A stretch of DNA of 64,000 nucleotides from contig BLJB01000008.1 of assembly GCA_013423325.1 (NCBI GenBank), positions 124,001-188,000 of the forward strand, read 5' to 3'. Within the stretch, counting starts at the first letter, position 1; each line of letters starts with the position of its first letter. The translations under genes and the position numbers were made by a program. The notes under the pieces are model-generated. The model was not told where the DNA came from. It was given only the letters and a program-made list of their open reading frames with translations, and did not search any database. The stretch comes from Usnea hakonensis (lineage: Eukaryota; Ascomycota; Lecanoromycetes; Lecanorales; Parmeliaceae). This document shows, in pieces, positions 49,395-60,168 of this stretch.

Positions 49395-50146
49395 AGGGGT
49401 GGTTGATGTATAGTATAGTACTTGATTCAGATTTGTATATAGGGAATACGCTTTTTGGGACATAGATCAATACTATCACCTACGAACAAGGATCAGCTAG
49501 TCATCATCTCTGAATATTCCCACTGAGCCCATTACATCGTATCCCACCCCCCTTCCCCCTTTCCCATTTCCCCATCACCCCTCACCCCTCACTCCTCACC
49601 CCTCCCTCTCCCTCTCCATAACCATCTCCAAACCATCCCCAAATCCAAACTAAATTCCTCCACCCGTCTCTTACTACCTTATATATCCACTCACTCACTC
49701 ACTCACTCTCACCATCAGCGAGCAAGATGTAGGAGGTGCGTGTCTTACCCCCGTCTCTCGTCCTCTCGTCCTCTCGACGCCTTTCGCTTTTTGTGTTGAT
49801 ATTAGATGGTGAGGGTGATGGTGATGGACGTGGGGGTGGTGATGGTGATGGTGATGGTGAGGGTGATGGTGAGGGGGGGATGGGGTGATGGGGAGGGGGG
49901 TGATGGGGATCGGTGGGGGGGGAGATGGGGATCGGGATGAGCGGAAGGGTGGGAGGGAGGGGTTAGGGAAGGTAGTGGGGGGGGATAAGGTGACAAGGTG
50001 TAGAAGATAATTGCATTCTGAGACCTCAAGTCGTTTTGGAAAAATCCTCCTCCAACAACCGCTCCACCTACTTTCCCTCATTACGTGTGCAAAAGAGACC
50101 GTAAATCCTTCAATTCATTAGTAATCAGGACATCGAATGGCGTGAG
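49395..50146. repeat. Intergenic GGTGAT-type minisatellite and C/T-rich DNA
   Basis: C/T-rich sequence (49540-49720) is followed by imperfect GATGGT/GGTGAG repeats (about 49806-49880) and G-rich DNA to 49990. The minus-strand His/Pro frames here are products of the repeat. No gene is seen. Confidence 0.7.
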
Positions 50147-53100
50147 TCAACTGACCTTCAAACGTTGCAACATAGGCTGCTCGTTCCCATCTTTCTTTTC
50201 CAACGTCAGCTCCGCAAGTTGCAGTTTCATGATCTGGCGGGATTGGATAGACTGTCATCATTATCAGGTTCGTAATCATCGTGTTTATGGACACAACGCG
50301 TACCTCTTCTATAGTCTTCTCCATTACATATCGGATAATGGTGACTGTACGTTTTTGACCTAAGCGTACAGCTCGTCCGATTGCTTGGGCTTCAATGGCA
50401 GGGTTCCATTGGGGCTCAAGGAGGTAGACACGGTTTGCTGCGGTGAGATTGAGGCTGCGCAGTCAGTCACGTTGTATACACTGACATTTTTCAGGAAAGA
50501 AAACTCGTACCCTACGGCGCCCGTCCCGGTCGTCATCAACAACAAGTTGGAGTCTGGATGTTCCTGAAACCGTTTGATGAACCTATTGCGATCTATGGTG
50601 GTGGTCGCTCCGTCGATGCGGAGGTATTCGATGTTGGCGCTTTCGAGCAGTGACCCTAGGATATCCAGCGTTCTTTTCCAGCAAGAAAAGACAATGCTGT
50701 ATCAAATCCCTTAGCGCCGGTCTTTATTTGTTCGCTCAGGGATAGTCGAGTACCTTTTGTTACCGTGCATGTTCTCTTGAAGGTCGCTTATGAGCGCAGA
50801 TAGCTTGGTAGAATGCCCATTTGCTGATATGTTTGGACGCGGAATGGTCGAGAACGCTTGATGTACACTTTCCTGGGGATGACTACTATTCTCAGTGAAG
50901 TCAGTATGCGGGACATTTGGACTCCTTGTCGCCCACTGGTCCATCGGCTCTCTCTGATATCCAGTCCTGTCAATGTCATTTGATGAAAGACATGCAGGAC
51001 ATAGCATGTGCAGATCGTTTCTAGGGGACGCGCCAGGAGAGCTGCCGTTCAGCCCATCTGTGACGCTGATCTCGCAGGAGCAAAACTGGCAGGCTAGTTT
51101 GCCGTCCTCTACATATCCGTCCTCCGCACAGTCATCCTGGAGCTTTAATCTTGAGTTTGAGAATTGCTGCGTGCCATTGTTGCAAATCAAGCGAAGACGT
51201 AAAATGGCCTGAAAGATACCGCTGTATGCTTTACTAATAGACCTACTGGAGACACAGTCATCAATCTTTCTTTTGGTGTCTTCAATTGTCTGCGAATAGA
51301 CACTCCTCTCTCCCTTTGAAAAAGAGAGCGGGACAACTCGGTCCGCGGTGTTTGGAAGGTCGAGGAGAATGCGAGTGCGGCGCAAGCATATGGACCTCAG
51401 GAGAAGGCGCAAATTCCGATCTCCATTTTTGGCGTCTGTCAGCAAAGGCTCTGAGATATGTGTTCGAAAAGTAGTATTGCTGTCAAATGGGTCGATACGT
51501 AGAAACCGAATTAGAGATCCTAAATCTTCCATTCTATTTTGGATGGGAGTTCCACTAGCACATAGGAGTCAGCGATGTCAGCAATGCCATTGCAGCAATG
51601 TTTTGTGTGACAAGACATGTCTGAGGAGTGATCAGGGAAGCTAAACTGAATCTCGTGCTCCTCCCAAACATCTGGTGACTCAAGAGGCAGTCTTGATCAT
51701 GGAAAGTAAAGACTAGAGACCTTACGTGAGGCACCAACGTCGCTCAGCATAAAGCGAGTAGACCGCTCGAAACTGTTGCGTGGACTGGTGCCGTACTGCG
51801 TGGGCTACCGAAAGTAAATCTCAGTGGATGAAGAGCTATGAGTGTGAACTGATGGGTTCACACCTTCGTCGAGTACAACTCGAAACCACCTTATTTTCTG
51901 AAAAAGACTCGACCTCTTTGCAACTTCAAACGCTATGGTGGCGTAAGTGGTCAAGACTACGTCGTACCCTACCAGTGAGTCGATATCAATTTTTCTACCA
52001 TTGCCGTGGTACTTGTAGACACGAAGCTGTTCAGGCCTTACATTTCTTCTCGATCTACGTCAGCGTTGTCTAGATAGAACTCCTATATCATACAAACCTT
52101 TGGAATTCGTCTTTCCACGCGTCCAGAAGAACTTTTGAAAATGAGCAGACGTTTTAGGGCCGATTTGGTGCAAGTGGCTTACCAGACGAGGGTGCGATGA
52201 CTAACGTAGAGCTCGATCTTAGAACATCTGGAGGGCCGCTGCCCGTCTGCATATCATGTTGAGAACCTATAAAAGTACGTGCCTCATCCAGTGACATTGT
52301 AATGGCTGATATCATGGTCAAGGTCTTCCCCAAACCCATGTCATCAGCGAGTATTCCCCCTCTAGAAGGCTTAGGCTTCGTCAATTTTCTCGATCCGAGA
52401 ATCGCATGCTGATAACTGTCAAAGGTCAACATAGCCTACAGTGTAGGTCCAGAGAAATGCAGCCGCGTACTCACCAGCTACTGCCGTCATCGTTGTTTTG
52501 CGCAGTCCACAAGGAGAGTGTCTCATCTGTAAACATGCTTTCTCTCTGTGTAATGAAATGCAACGCTTCCTTTTGATGTCTACAAAAAATCAACGGGGTC
52601 AGTGGCGCAACTCACATGGTAGGGAAGAGACATACTCTAGGAGGGGGGTAGTAATATGCCAATCCGCCTCCCGGCTAGGCAGTTTGCGACTATGGACGAC
52701 TTCCTCGAATATCTTGGTCATATCAAGAACTGGGGCTTGCTGTTCTTCTCTCTCAGAGGAGTGTGAGATGTAGTGGGTCCCTGCTTTTGCAAGGCCTGGG
52801 ATATCATAGTAGTGAGGGTTTTTGTATGGGATGCTCTTATTCAGGGTGACTGGATGTTGAAGATAAGTGTGTGCTTTGGACAGTCGTTTGCCAACCTCTT
52901 GGACGACTTTCTCTGTTCCGTATACATTTATGGAGATAGGAAAGACTGTCGTTTTCCCTTTTCTATATTGTTGGATTGGCGTATTGAAACCTCCACCTAG
53001 AAGAACGGCTTCAAGCCTGATGGATGGTAGGTCTCGTAGAGTCTGCAGTGCTGCTGCGGTGCGAGTATGTACTATTGCAACATCTCTACCATCGCTCGAC

Positions 53101-53694
53101 TGTAAGCAGTAACGACTATCATGTATAGCGATGACGAGATGGAGGATAGCGTCTGGACGTATAGAGAGTATAGAAGAGCCGCCGTCATGTGATTCATTGT
53201 CATTCAACATCGCTACTTTGACGTCGACTATCTATACTTGATCTTAGCAAACTTGTCGCCGTACCAAAGTTAAACGCTTACCGCTCCGAAACAAAATTCC
53301 CGTTGACTAATCGACAACTGCTCTGCTTCGGGCTCCTTTGTTATTGACTCCCCGTCAATGCTATAATCAAACATTGAACAATCGTCATCGTCATAGTTCT
53401 GGTCTTCCAGGACCGAGGCCGTAATGGCAATAAGAGAGCAGCTGGCCCGATAAGGACCTCTGCTTGAGCGCATCAGCCGTTACTATAACTACGACACAAC
53501 TGACATGGCTTCATCGATCTTGCTTACGAATCACTTTCCGGTAGCTCGGAGGTCGTTCTAATGACTCGTTTCCTCCCCCGCACGTCAGCACCTTCGACGT
53601 CGTCTGCCTCAAAAGACCAAGGTCTCTTGAGGCACTCCGTGGACACGGCGTGCGCCATGTCAGAGTCCTGGTCTGTTGTATCTGAAGTGTCCAT
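50147..53694 (-). CDS. SNF2-family ATPase/helicase, HLTF/Rad5-like
   Basis: There are twelve exons on the minus strand: 53694-53528, 53459-53282, 53231-52636, 52579-52475, 52415-52183, 52131-52098, 52036-51864, 51804-51726, 51554-50754, 50696-50511, 50454-50304 and 50251-50147, giving 935 aa with every phase matching. The N-terminus has a short acidic stretch and a region (about 100-190) that could be HIRAN-like. HQKEALHFITQRE opens the helicase core, followed by GGILADDMGLGKT (Walker A), TLVIAPSS, LTTYATIA, VVLDEAHAVRH (DEAH-type Walker B) and WCLTGTPIQNR. A long insertion carries CQFC and HMLCPAC pairs, an incomplete zinc site where Rad5/HLTF have a RING. The C-lobe has SIVFSCW, LLLMTTGTGAVGLNLTAANRVYLLEPQWNP and AIGRAVRLGQ. 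By family it acts in chromatin remodelling or damage tolerance. Whether it is a ubiquitin ligase is doubtful given the incomplete zinc site. Confidence 0.9.
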
Positions 53695-54361
53695 ATCTCT
53701 TGAAAATGTATATGATCACTCGTACTCAAAGCAAACCCTCATTACCAGACACGGGGCAGACCAGTAGACAACTACAAGCTTTCGAGATTTCCGTTGATTG
53801 ATTTTACTTTGAAGCAGCACTGAAAAATCTTCACTGTAGTAAGGAAACCGAAGCATCGACAATGTGCCTGACTCTTAATGAGATCACCCTTCCTGTCGTG
53901 GAGGGCGGACTGGTTGCTGAAAAGAGTCGCAAACTGATCTCGCTGCGACTAGGGATAGTTTTTCGCTGTATAGAGATTGTCATCGTGGTATGTAGATTAG
54001 CTATATATGCTTGAACGTGGTCCCACTTGGTTTGTGATTGAGGCAATATGTTTCTTCCAGCCTTCTCGATTGAGCGAGGCAATGTCAATGCCGCCAGCCC
54101 CAGCCCCAGCCACAGTAAGCTGCATGTGAGGCTAAGCAATTTTTAGTGTCTGCCTTGTTCTTTAAAACGTAATCATCTCCCACCTGCCACTTGTGTTATT
54201 TTATTACCTCGAGATCTGAACTGTAGTACAAAGACGCTCACATCTTTTCCAAATCTTTTTGGATACGGTAATGGTGCAGCAAACCAGCGGACCATGTCAT
54301 TGTCAGTCTACTGTATTGTCTCCGCTCTTTGAATCACCAATCGTCATCGCCTTAAACCGTC
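53695..54361. other. Divergent promoter region (SNF2 / NACHT-ankyrin)
   Basis: A 667-nt region between two divergent starts. Short ORFs (e.g. 53831-54139 minus) lack features. No specific motif is named. Confidence 0.4.
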
Positions 54362-57300
54362 ATGGCTAGGATAGGCAACGATGGCGGTTTCCAGCGTGCT
54401 TTAGCCCGATTCAAGAGCCATCTAAGCCCAGTCGAGCAAGAAAGTTTCGGGGTTACAAGCCTCGAGGATGTTCAGAAAACGATAATCCAAATCCAGAGCA
54501 CCCAAGGATCTCAAAGTCAGATGAGGAACCTTACGAGAATCAAAGCGTTCATTGAGGCCATGGAACAGTATGGCAAAGTTGTCGAAGTCTTTTTGAATGC
54601 GTCGAGTATCCTTGCTTTCGTTTGGGTACGTCGCCGAGGATTGCAAGTTCACGAGTTGCTAGCTTACAAGAGGGGTGGAACAGGGGCCCATAAAGTTTCT
54701 GCTGCAGGTACCATACACATCTCCAATTCAAGAGCGATGGAACCTTCCAGAGCTAATAGTTTGTGGTCACCAGATTGCCAGCACTTGGGCTGAGTCGTTT
54801 GATGTATTACTCGATGCTTACGAAGAGATAGGCGAGAATATTCCCCAGCTGTTAGAGTACGGCGAGATTTTCAATCGGCATGCTCATATGAGGAAAGTCC
54901 TTGAGCTGATGTACGGAGACATTTTGGAATTCCATAGACGTGCTTTGAAATTCTTTAGTCGTCCGAGTGAGTCTCCTCACCGACTTTTTCTGCATCGCTT
55001 CAGTAACATCAGAGCTACAGCTTGGAAGAAATTATTTCACTCATCCTGGAAGACATTCAGGACTCAATTTCAATACATCCTCAGCAGTCTTAGTCGTCAC
55101 AAAAGTCTAATCGAGAACCAGGCAAGCTTGCTAGACTATGAGCAGTCAAAATATGCCCGAGTGGCTGCAAAGAACAGCTTTGAGGAAATCGCCGAAGCTG
55201 AGAAGAAAAGACGCTCCTTAGCGGTGACCGACAAAATTCGCCCACCTAATTCTCGCATCGACCAAGACAAGGCTCAAGAAACACGCCATGAGTACCCGGA
55301 ATCTGGGAAATGGATTCTGCGGCATGCCTTCTTAAGAGACTGGATGGATCTCAATCGCCCGAATTTACCATTATTGTGGGTCAATGGGATTCCAGGAGCT
55401 GGTATCTCGCCTTTTCTGCTCCAAAGCGTCTTGTCAATGCTCTGGCTAATCGACAAACTGTGTAGGCAAGACAGTGATTGCCTCTCTGATCATCGAGGAG
55501 ACGGAGGCAATCAACTCGGTCGTCGTTGGCTTTTTCTATTGCAGGCATAGCGATAACCAGAAAAACTCTTTCAACAAGATTTTGAGGGGCATTTTAGCCC
55601 AAATGGCCAGACAGAACGAAGAGCTCTTGTCGTATGTTTATGACGCATGCTGTACGAGTGACGAGACTACGATTGACTCCGAGAGCCTCCTCAAGCGACT
55701 CGTGGAAGTGTCGCTGCGAACTTGTGCAAATACGTGCATCATTATTGACGGGATTGACGAATGTGATGAAGCAGAAGAAAGGAAGACAATGGCCTGGTTC
55801 CTGGAGATGTCTAAAGTCATTAACAGAGATAACGCTGGATCGATGCGTCTGCTTTTTATCAGTCAGAGAGATAAAGTCGCCGAAAAGTTGCTTAACAGAG
55901 CGTCGGTGATAACATTGGATTCGAAGTGCCACCAAGAAGATATCCAAGGATATGCTAGCCACTGGTCATCGCGCATACGACAGAAGTTTGAAATTTCAGA
56001 AGCTTCAGCTAGCCGGATTAGCATCAACGTTGCTGCTAAAGCTCAGGGTGAGAAGAACCTCAAATCAATTGTAGCTCAAGTATTCCATAGGACATCGATC
56101 TGATCGTCTGAATTAGGCTTATTCCTCTTTGCCAAATTGGTACTGACGTACCTCTATAACCAAACCACACGGGAGAAGCTTTTCAGAGAGCTTCAACCGG
56201 ATAGCTTTCCCACAGGTCTAGAAGCCGCGTGAGTTCAAAATCCTAGAAATCTGAAGACTTCTAGCAACAAACCTAATACTTTCTATCGACTACCAGGTAT
56301 GAGCGGATTGCAAGCCGTATCTTTGAGAATCCAAAACTATCGGAACGTGAAGATGCGCACAACATCTTCAGGTGGATAGTCTGTGCTAGAAAACCTCTCA
56401 AATGGAGCGAAATCCAATCTATCTTCGCGATCGACCCTTTTTGCTCAAGAGTTGACTTCGAAGAACGTCAGCTTCGCGTCACCTGGAGAGACTTGTGCGG
56501 CTCTCTAGTAGAATCCGGCGCTGAAGATACGCTTGAACTTGTTCACAACAGCGCAAAACAGTAGGTTCCGTAGCTGTTAACTTTCATCTTTCTTATGCGG
56601 GTAAAGAAATAACGAATTAGCTAGATACTTGATACAGTCCGGTCGTATTGCCGTAAGGTTGGAAGAGTTGCACATTGCAGAATTCTGTCTCAATTACCTC
56701 AATTTCAGGTGCTTCGACGCAAATTTGACCGATCCAGACATCCGAAATTTTCTCCGAGAAGGATATTATTCTTTCGAAGACTACGCAATAGCCCACTGGC
56801 TTGATCATTTGGATTCCAGTACATCCCACTCATTTCCAATGGACAGTTCTTCTTGCGAACGTTTAGGGCATATAATCGATTCATTTTTGTTCAGACATGG
56901 CTCCGACTCTCCACCAGATCTGACGACCGTGGATTCTCCAAAATTCCAGAGTATCAGAGAGTGGAGCTTCGCCCAAACATTGAATGCACTCGCACAATTA
57001 GCAAGCGAAAAGACATGCAATACAAGTTATCTGGATGTTGAGACTCAACTTCAACGTCGGCGGTTGATCTATGAAGACATAATTTCAAGCACCAATCCAC
57101 TCACCGAAGTGTTTCGACGTTTCTTGCTCCTCAATGGATCCGGGTGTTACAAGTGCCCTAAAATCTGGTGTGGATATTTTGCGGACGGCTTCCAGCGCAG
57201 GGAAGATCGAGACAAACACGTTGGTCAACACGAACGTCCCTTTCGTTGTTCGTTCGAGGAATGCCTTCACGCAGAGCTCGGATTCGAATCAGAAAAAGGG

Positions 57301-58821
57301 TTGAAAAGACACGAGAAGACGTCTCACTCTACTGGTCAAACTCATGAATGGGCCTTTCCAACAATGAAACCGAGAAAACCATTGGACATATTCACTGCCT
57401 CTGCTAAAGGAGATTTAGAAACTGTGAAGCGGCTTGTTGGGGAAGGAGTAGATATAAATAAGACATCAAAACCAAAGGGGTCCATAACTGCAATTTCCCT
57501 GGCCATCAAGCATTGTCGCCCGCAGATCGTTAGCTACCTGATTTATCAGGGGAACAAAACTCCTGGATCAACAGTGTTGGACTCGTTTATCGAATCCAGT
57601 CCCGCAAATATCGTACAGATGGTACTTGAGATGCAGGTAAACTCCTACACAAAAAAGAAGCTTGCGCAGGATGCACTTATCCCAGCAGTAAGGTGGGGAC
57701 GCGAAGAGGTCGTTCACCTTCTGCTCACCTACGATGTTGACATCAACACAGTGTGGGACTCGGCTATCGAATCCAGTCCCGCAAATATCGTACAGATGCT
57801 ACTTGAGATGGAGGTAGACTCCGACACCAAAAAATGGCGTGCGCAGGATGCACTTATCCCAGCAGTAAGGTGTGGACGCGAAGAGGTCGTTCACCTTCTG
57901 CTCACCTACGATGTTGACATCAACACAGTGTTGGACTCGGCTATCGAATCCAGTCCCGCAAATATCGTACAGATGCTACTTGAGATGCAGGTAGACTCCG
58001 ACACCAAAAAGAAGCTTGCGCAGGATGCACTCATCCCAGCAGCAAGGTGTGGACGCGAAAAGGTCGTTCACCTTCTACTCACCTACGATGTTGACATCAA
58101 CAAACGAAGTGAGAGGACTTCTTCTGATTTCAATTTTACAGCATTGGAAATGGCACGGATGAAAAGCTATGACAATATTGTACGGATCCTCGTCGACAAT
58201 GGGGCTCGGGATGAAAGAGAAGAGGCTGAAAAACCTCCTACTTCACCCTTTGATTTTGAGAAATTCTTGGAAACAGATGGAGAATTCAGTTTCGACCCTT
58301 CAGTGACCTTTGAGAATCCTTTCGGAACCCTTCCCCCAATCCTCAGTTTGCCCGCCGCACAGGCTCATGCACAGGCTCAGGCTCAAGCCAAAGCTCAACA
58401 ACAAACGGCACAGCAAGAGAAACAGCAACAACGAGCAGCATTTCATCAGCAGCAACTACAAACGCAGCTGCAACTACAAACGCAAGCCGCCTTACAACAA
58501 GCCAGTCAAGCGACAACTACGCAAGGCCAACCAGCTCCACAACCACAAATGACCGTTCAGACTCATGTGCAATCCCCAAACGAGGCTCTTCAGGCGGCGG
58601 CTGCAATGCGACTGCAGCATCAGCAGATAAAAATGCCACAACAAGAACTTCGGGAGCAATGGCAGCGACGGCAGCAACGGTAGCGAGAGGAAGATCTGCT
58701 ACCGAACAGACCAATGTATGTTTCCGAGTACCAAGCACAGTTGCAGAGAACCACCATACCCACTATGGCACCCGCTGCAGCGCATGTGGACTATGAGGAG
58801 GTATTTGGGGGGGATACTTAG
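54362..58821 (+). CDS. STAND protein: DUF7708-like - NACHT - C2H2 zinc fingers - ankyrin - Gln-rich tail, with internal TAG
   Basis: The exons are 54362-54625, 54684-54707, 54774-55401, 55466-56047, 56117-56228, 56297-56560 and 56625 to TAG 58681-58683, giving 1310 aa in frame. Exon 2 is a 24-nt microexon (GPIKFLLQ). The N-terminus (LAFVWGPIKFLLQIASTWAESFD) matches the DUF7708-type fungal STAND domain. The NACHT has P-loop GIPGAGKT (about 301-308), CIIIDGIDECDEA and LLFISQR. Near residues 790-850, C-x4-C and C-x4-C pairs with downstream His form two C2H2-type fingers, typical of this family between NACHT and ankyrins. Ankyrin-like repeats follow, three units almost identical. The tail is Ala/Gln-rich and meets TAG at 58681; the same frame then continues 45 codons (REEDLLPNRPMYVSEYQAQL...) to TAG at 58819. 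Either end may be real. By family it is an NLR-like sensor; the ligand is unknown. Confidence 0.82.
57574..58104 (+). repeat. Three near-identical 177-nt tandem repeats (ankyrin region)
   Basis: The units 57574-57750, 57751-57927 and 57928-58104 each encode 59 residues (pattern VLDSxIESSPANIVQM...AQDALIPAxRxGREEVVHLLL...DVDIN). Units 2 and 3 differ at about a dozen positions by eye, with differences clustered at a few codons. This implies recent duplication or gene conversion. Confidence 0.92.
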
Positions 58822-60141
58822 GGACTGCCTAGGGCCTTACTGAGGGGCAGCGATTTAAGGGAAATTGAATTGCATGACTTACTCAGGGGCCTAATAAAGG
58901 TCGCCAAGGGGGTGACTAAGAGCTTGCAATATTTGAAATCAAAGACAAAAATCAAAGCCTAAAGTAAGGGAGTTAGTTGGCTTTGGCTGTATCCGCGTAG
59001 ATGATGTGCGATGCAACCAGATACTCAAGCGCGAAGAATGCAGAGCGATGTAAAAAGAAACCCCCGTTTCCCACCAACAGGCCACACCACTACTTAAACA
59101 CGCTACTCCAAAGGCTTCCTGGCCAACGCGTAACTACCAACTACAGATGGCTGGCATCGAGCAAGTACAGCGTGACTACCAACTCCCCAGCAAAGAATCA
59201 GTACTTGAATATCGACGGCAGCTAGCTGCTCACGAGCGAGCACAGCGTGACTATCAACAGCAGCGGGCTGCCAGGCCCCACAGGTCCCCAAATCAGTTCC
59301 CCGTATCCTGCAGATACCATCACATAGAACCACGTTTCACAAACGTAAACGTCCTCATGCATCTAACTATACTCGATAAATCTAGGCCCCTAAATAGAAA
59401 CAATTGGGCCCTCCCTCGCAAATTACTATCCTTCATAATTGATAATACAACCCACTATCTCATCCCCCCCCCCCCACCCCCCCNNAAAAAAACCCCCCCT
59501 TCCCCCCCCCCCCCCCCCCCCCCAAAATTTAGGCATAAGTAAGACCAACCCCCTTCTAAGACCCCAAAACCCTCCGCAATCCCCCCCTATCCTTTCCCCC
59601 TCCCCCCTATCTCCCGAAACCCCTACCCCCAAACGACCAAACAACACACCACACAAAAAGAAAAAGAAAAAAAAACAAAAAGAAGTCAACAATTAGAGAA
59701 AAGATAGAGCAGCGCAAATGCCAAAGCTTATTATACATATGAGTACAGACGCGCAGATGAGTTGATGTTCTTGTTTGTTTGTTTGGTTATTTTGAGGGTG
59801 TTTTGAGGTAGGGAGGGCCGCTCATTTCAAAAGGTGGGGGAGGGGGCAGGTTTGATTATGATTGGGAGGCGTTATGGGTGGGAATCCATCGGGATTAATG
59901 GGGAGGAAATTTGGGGTTTCATTGAGGGACCTGGTTTAGGGGACTAGTCAAATAAGGTAGGGTAGGTAACTAGGAGGTGACTGTTAGGCATCAAATTTAG
60001 CTTTGAGTTTATCCTCGAAGATTTGTGCGATGCAAGGATAGGTACACATGTGCCCCCAGATATAAAAGCGCGAAAAATCCAGAGCGATGTACAAAGAAAC
60101 CCCCGTTTCCGACCAAAAGGCCACACCACATCGCAAGCACG
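58822..60141. other. Relic-rich intergenic region with a local duplication and assembly gap (NN at 59484-59485)
   Basis: Between two genes lie: a duplicate of the methyltransferase 3' end (58981-59130, listed separately); a Gln/Tyr/Arg-rich open stretch (59129-59290, with QRDYQ twice) that looks like a remnant of a coding tail; a poly-C tract with a gap; and an A-rich run near 59657-59681. No intact gene is supported. Confidence 0.55.
58981..59130. repeat. Diverged direct duplicate of 60001-60168 (methyltransferase 3' end)
   Basis: The segment matches 60001-60168 in the same orientation, by eye at roughly 80% identity with one deletion of about 20 nt. Shared words include TGTGCGATGCAA, AAGAAACCCCCGTTTCC and CGCTACTCCAAAGGCTTCCT. 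The last word lies over the final codons of the methyltransferase gene, so the duplicate carries the 3' flank plus a few terminal codons only. Confidence 0.85.
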
Positions 60142-60168
60142 CTACTCCAAAGGCTTCCTCGCCCACCC
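60001..60168. repeat. Source copy of the local duplication
   Basis: It overlaps the last codons and 3' flank of the methyltransferase gene. It is considered the source because here the sequence is continuous with the intact gene. Confidence 0.8.

Noticed and set aside
49695..50081. His/Pro-rich minus-strand ORFs.
   Set aside because: Translation of GATGGT-type simple repeats; no coding evidence.
52599..52640. Apparent frameshift in the SNF2 gene before HQKEAL when the donor GTGAGT at 52606 is used.
   Set aside because: A better donor, GTATGT at 52635, gives a 56-nt intron and restores TPLLEHQKEALHF with correct phase.
57574..58104. Regularly spaced repeats that could be mistaken for a CRISPR array.
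   Set aside because: The repeats are long, contiguous and coding, in a eukaryotic ankyrin gene.
59944..60144. Open frame of 66 codons after the TAG of the methyltransferase gene, which could look like a third readthrough case.
   Set aside because: The protein already ends at the usual GWARKP position. The extension has no family character, and the duplicated copy at 58981-59130 has extra stops in it, so it is not under coding constraint.
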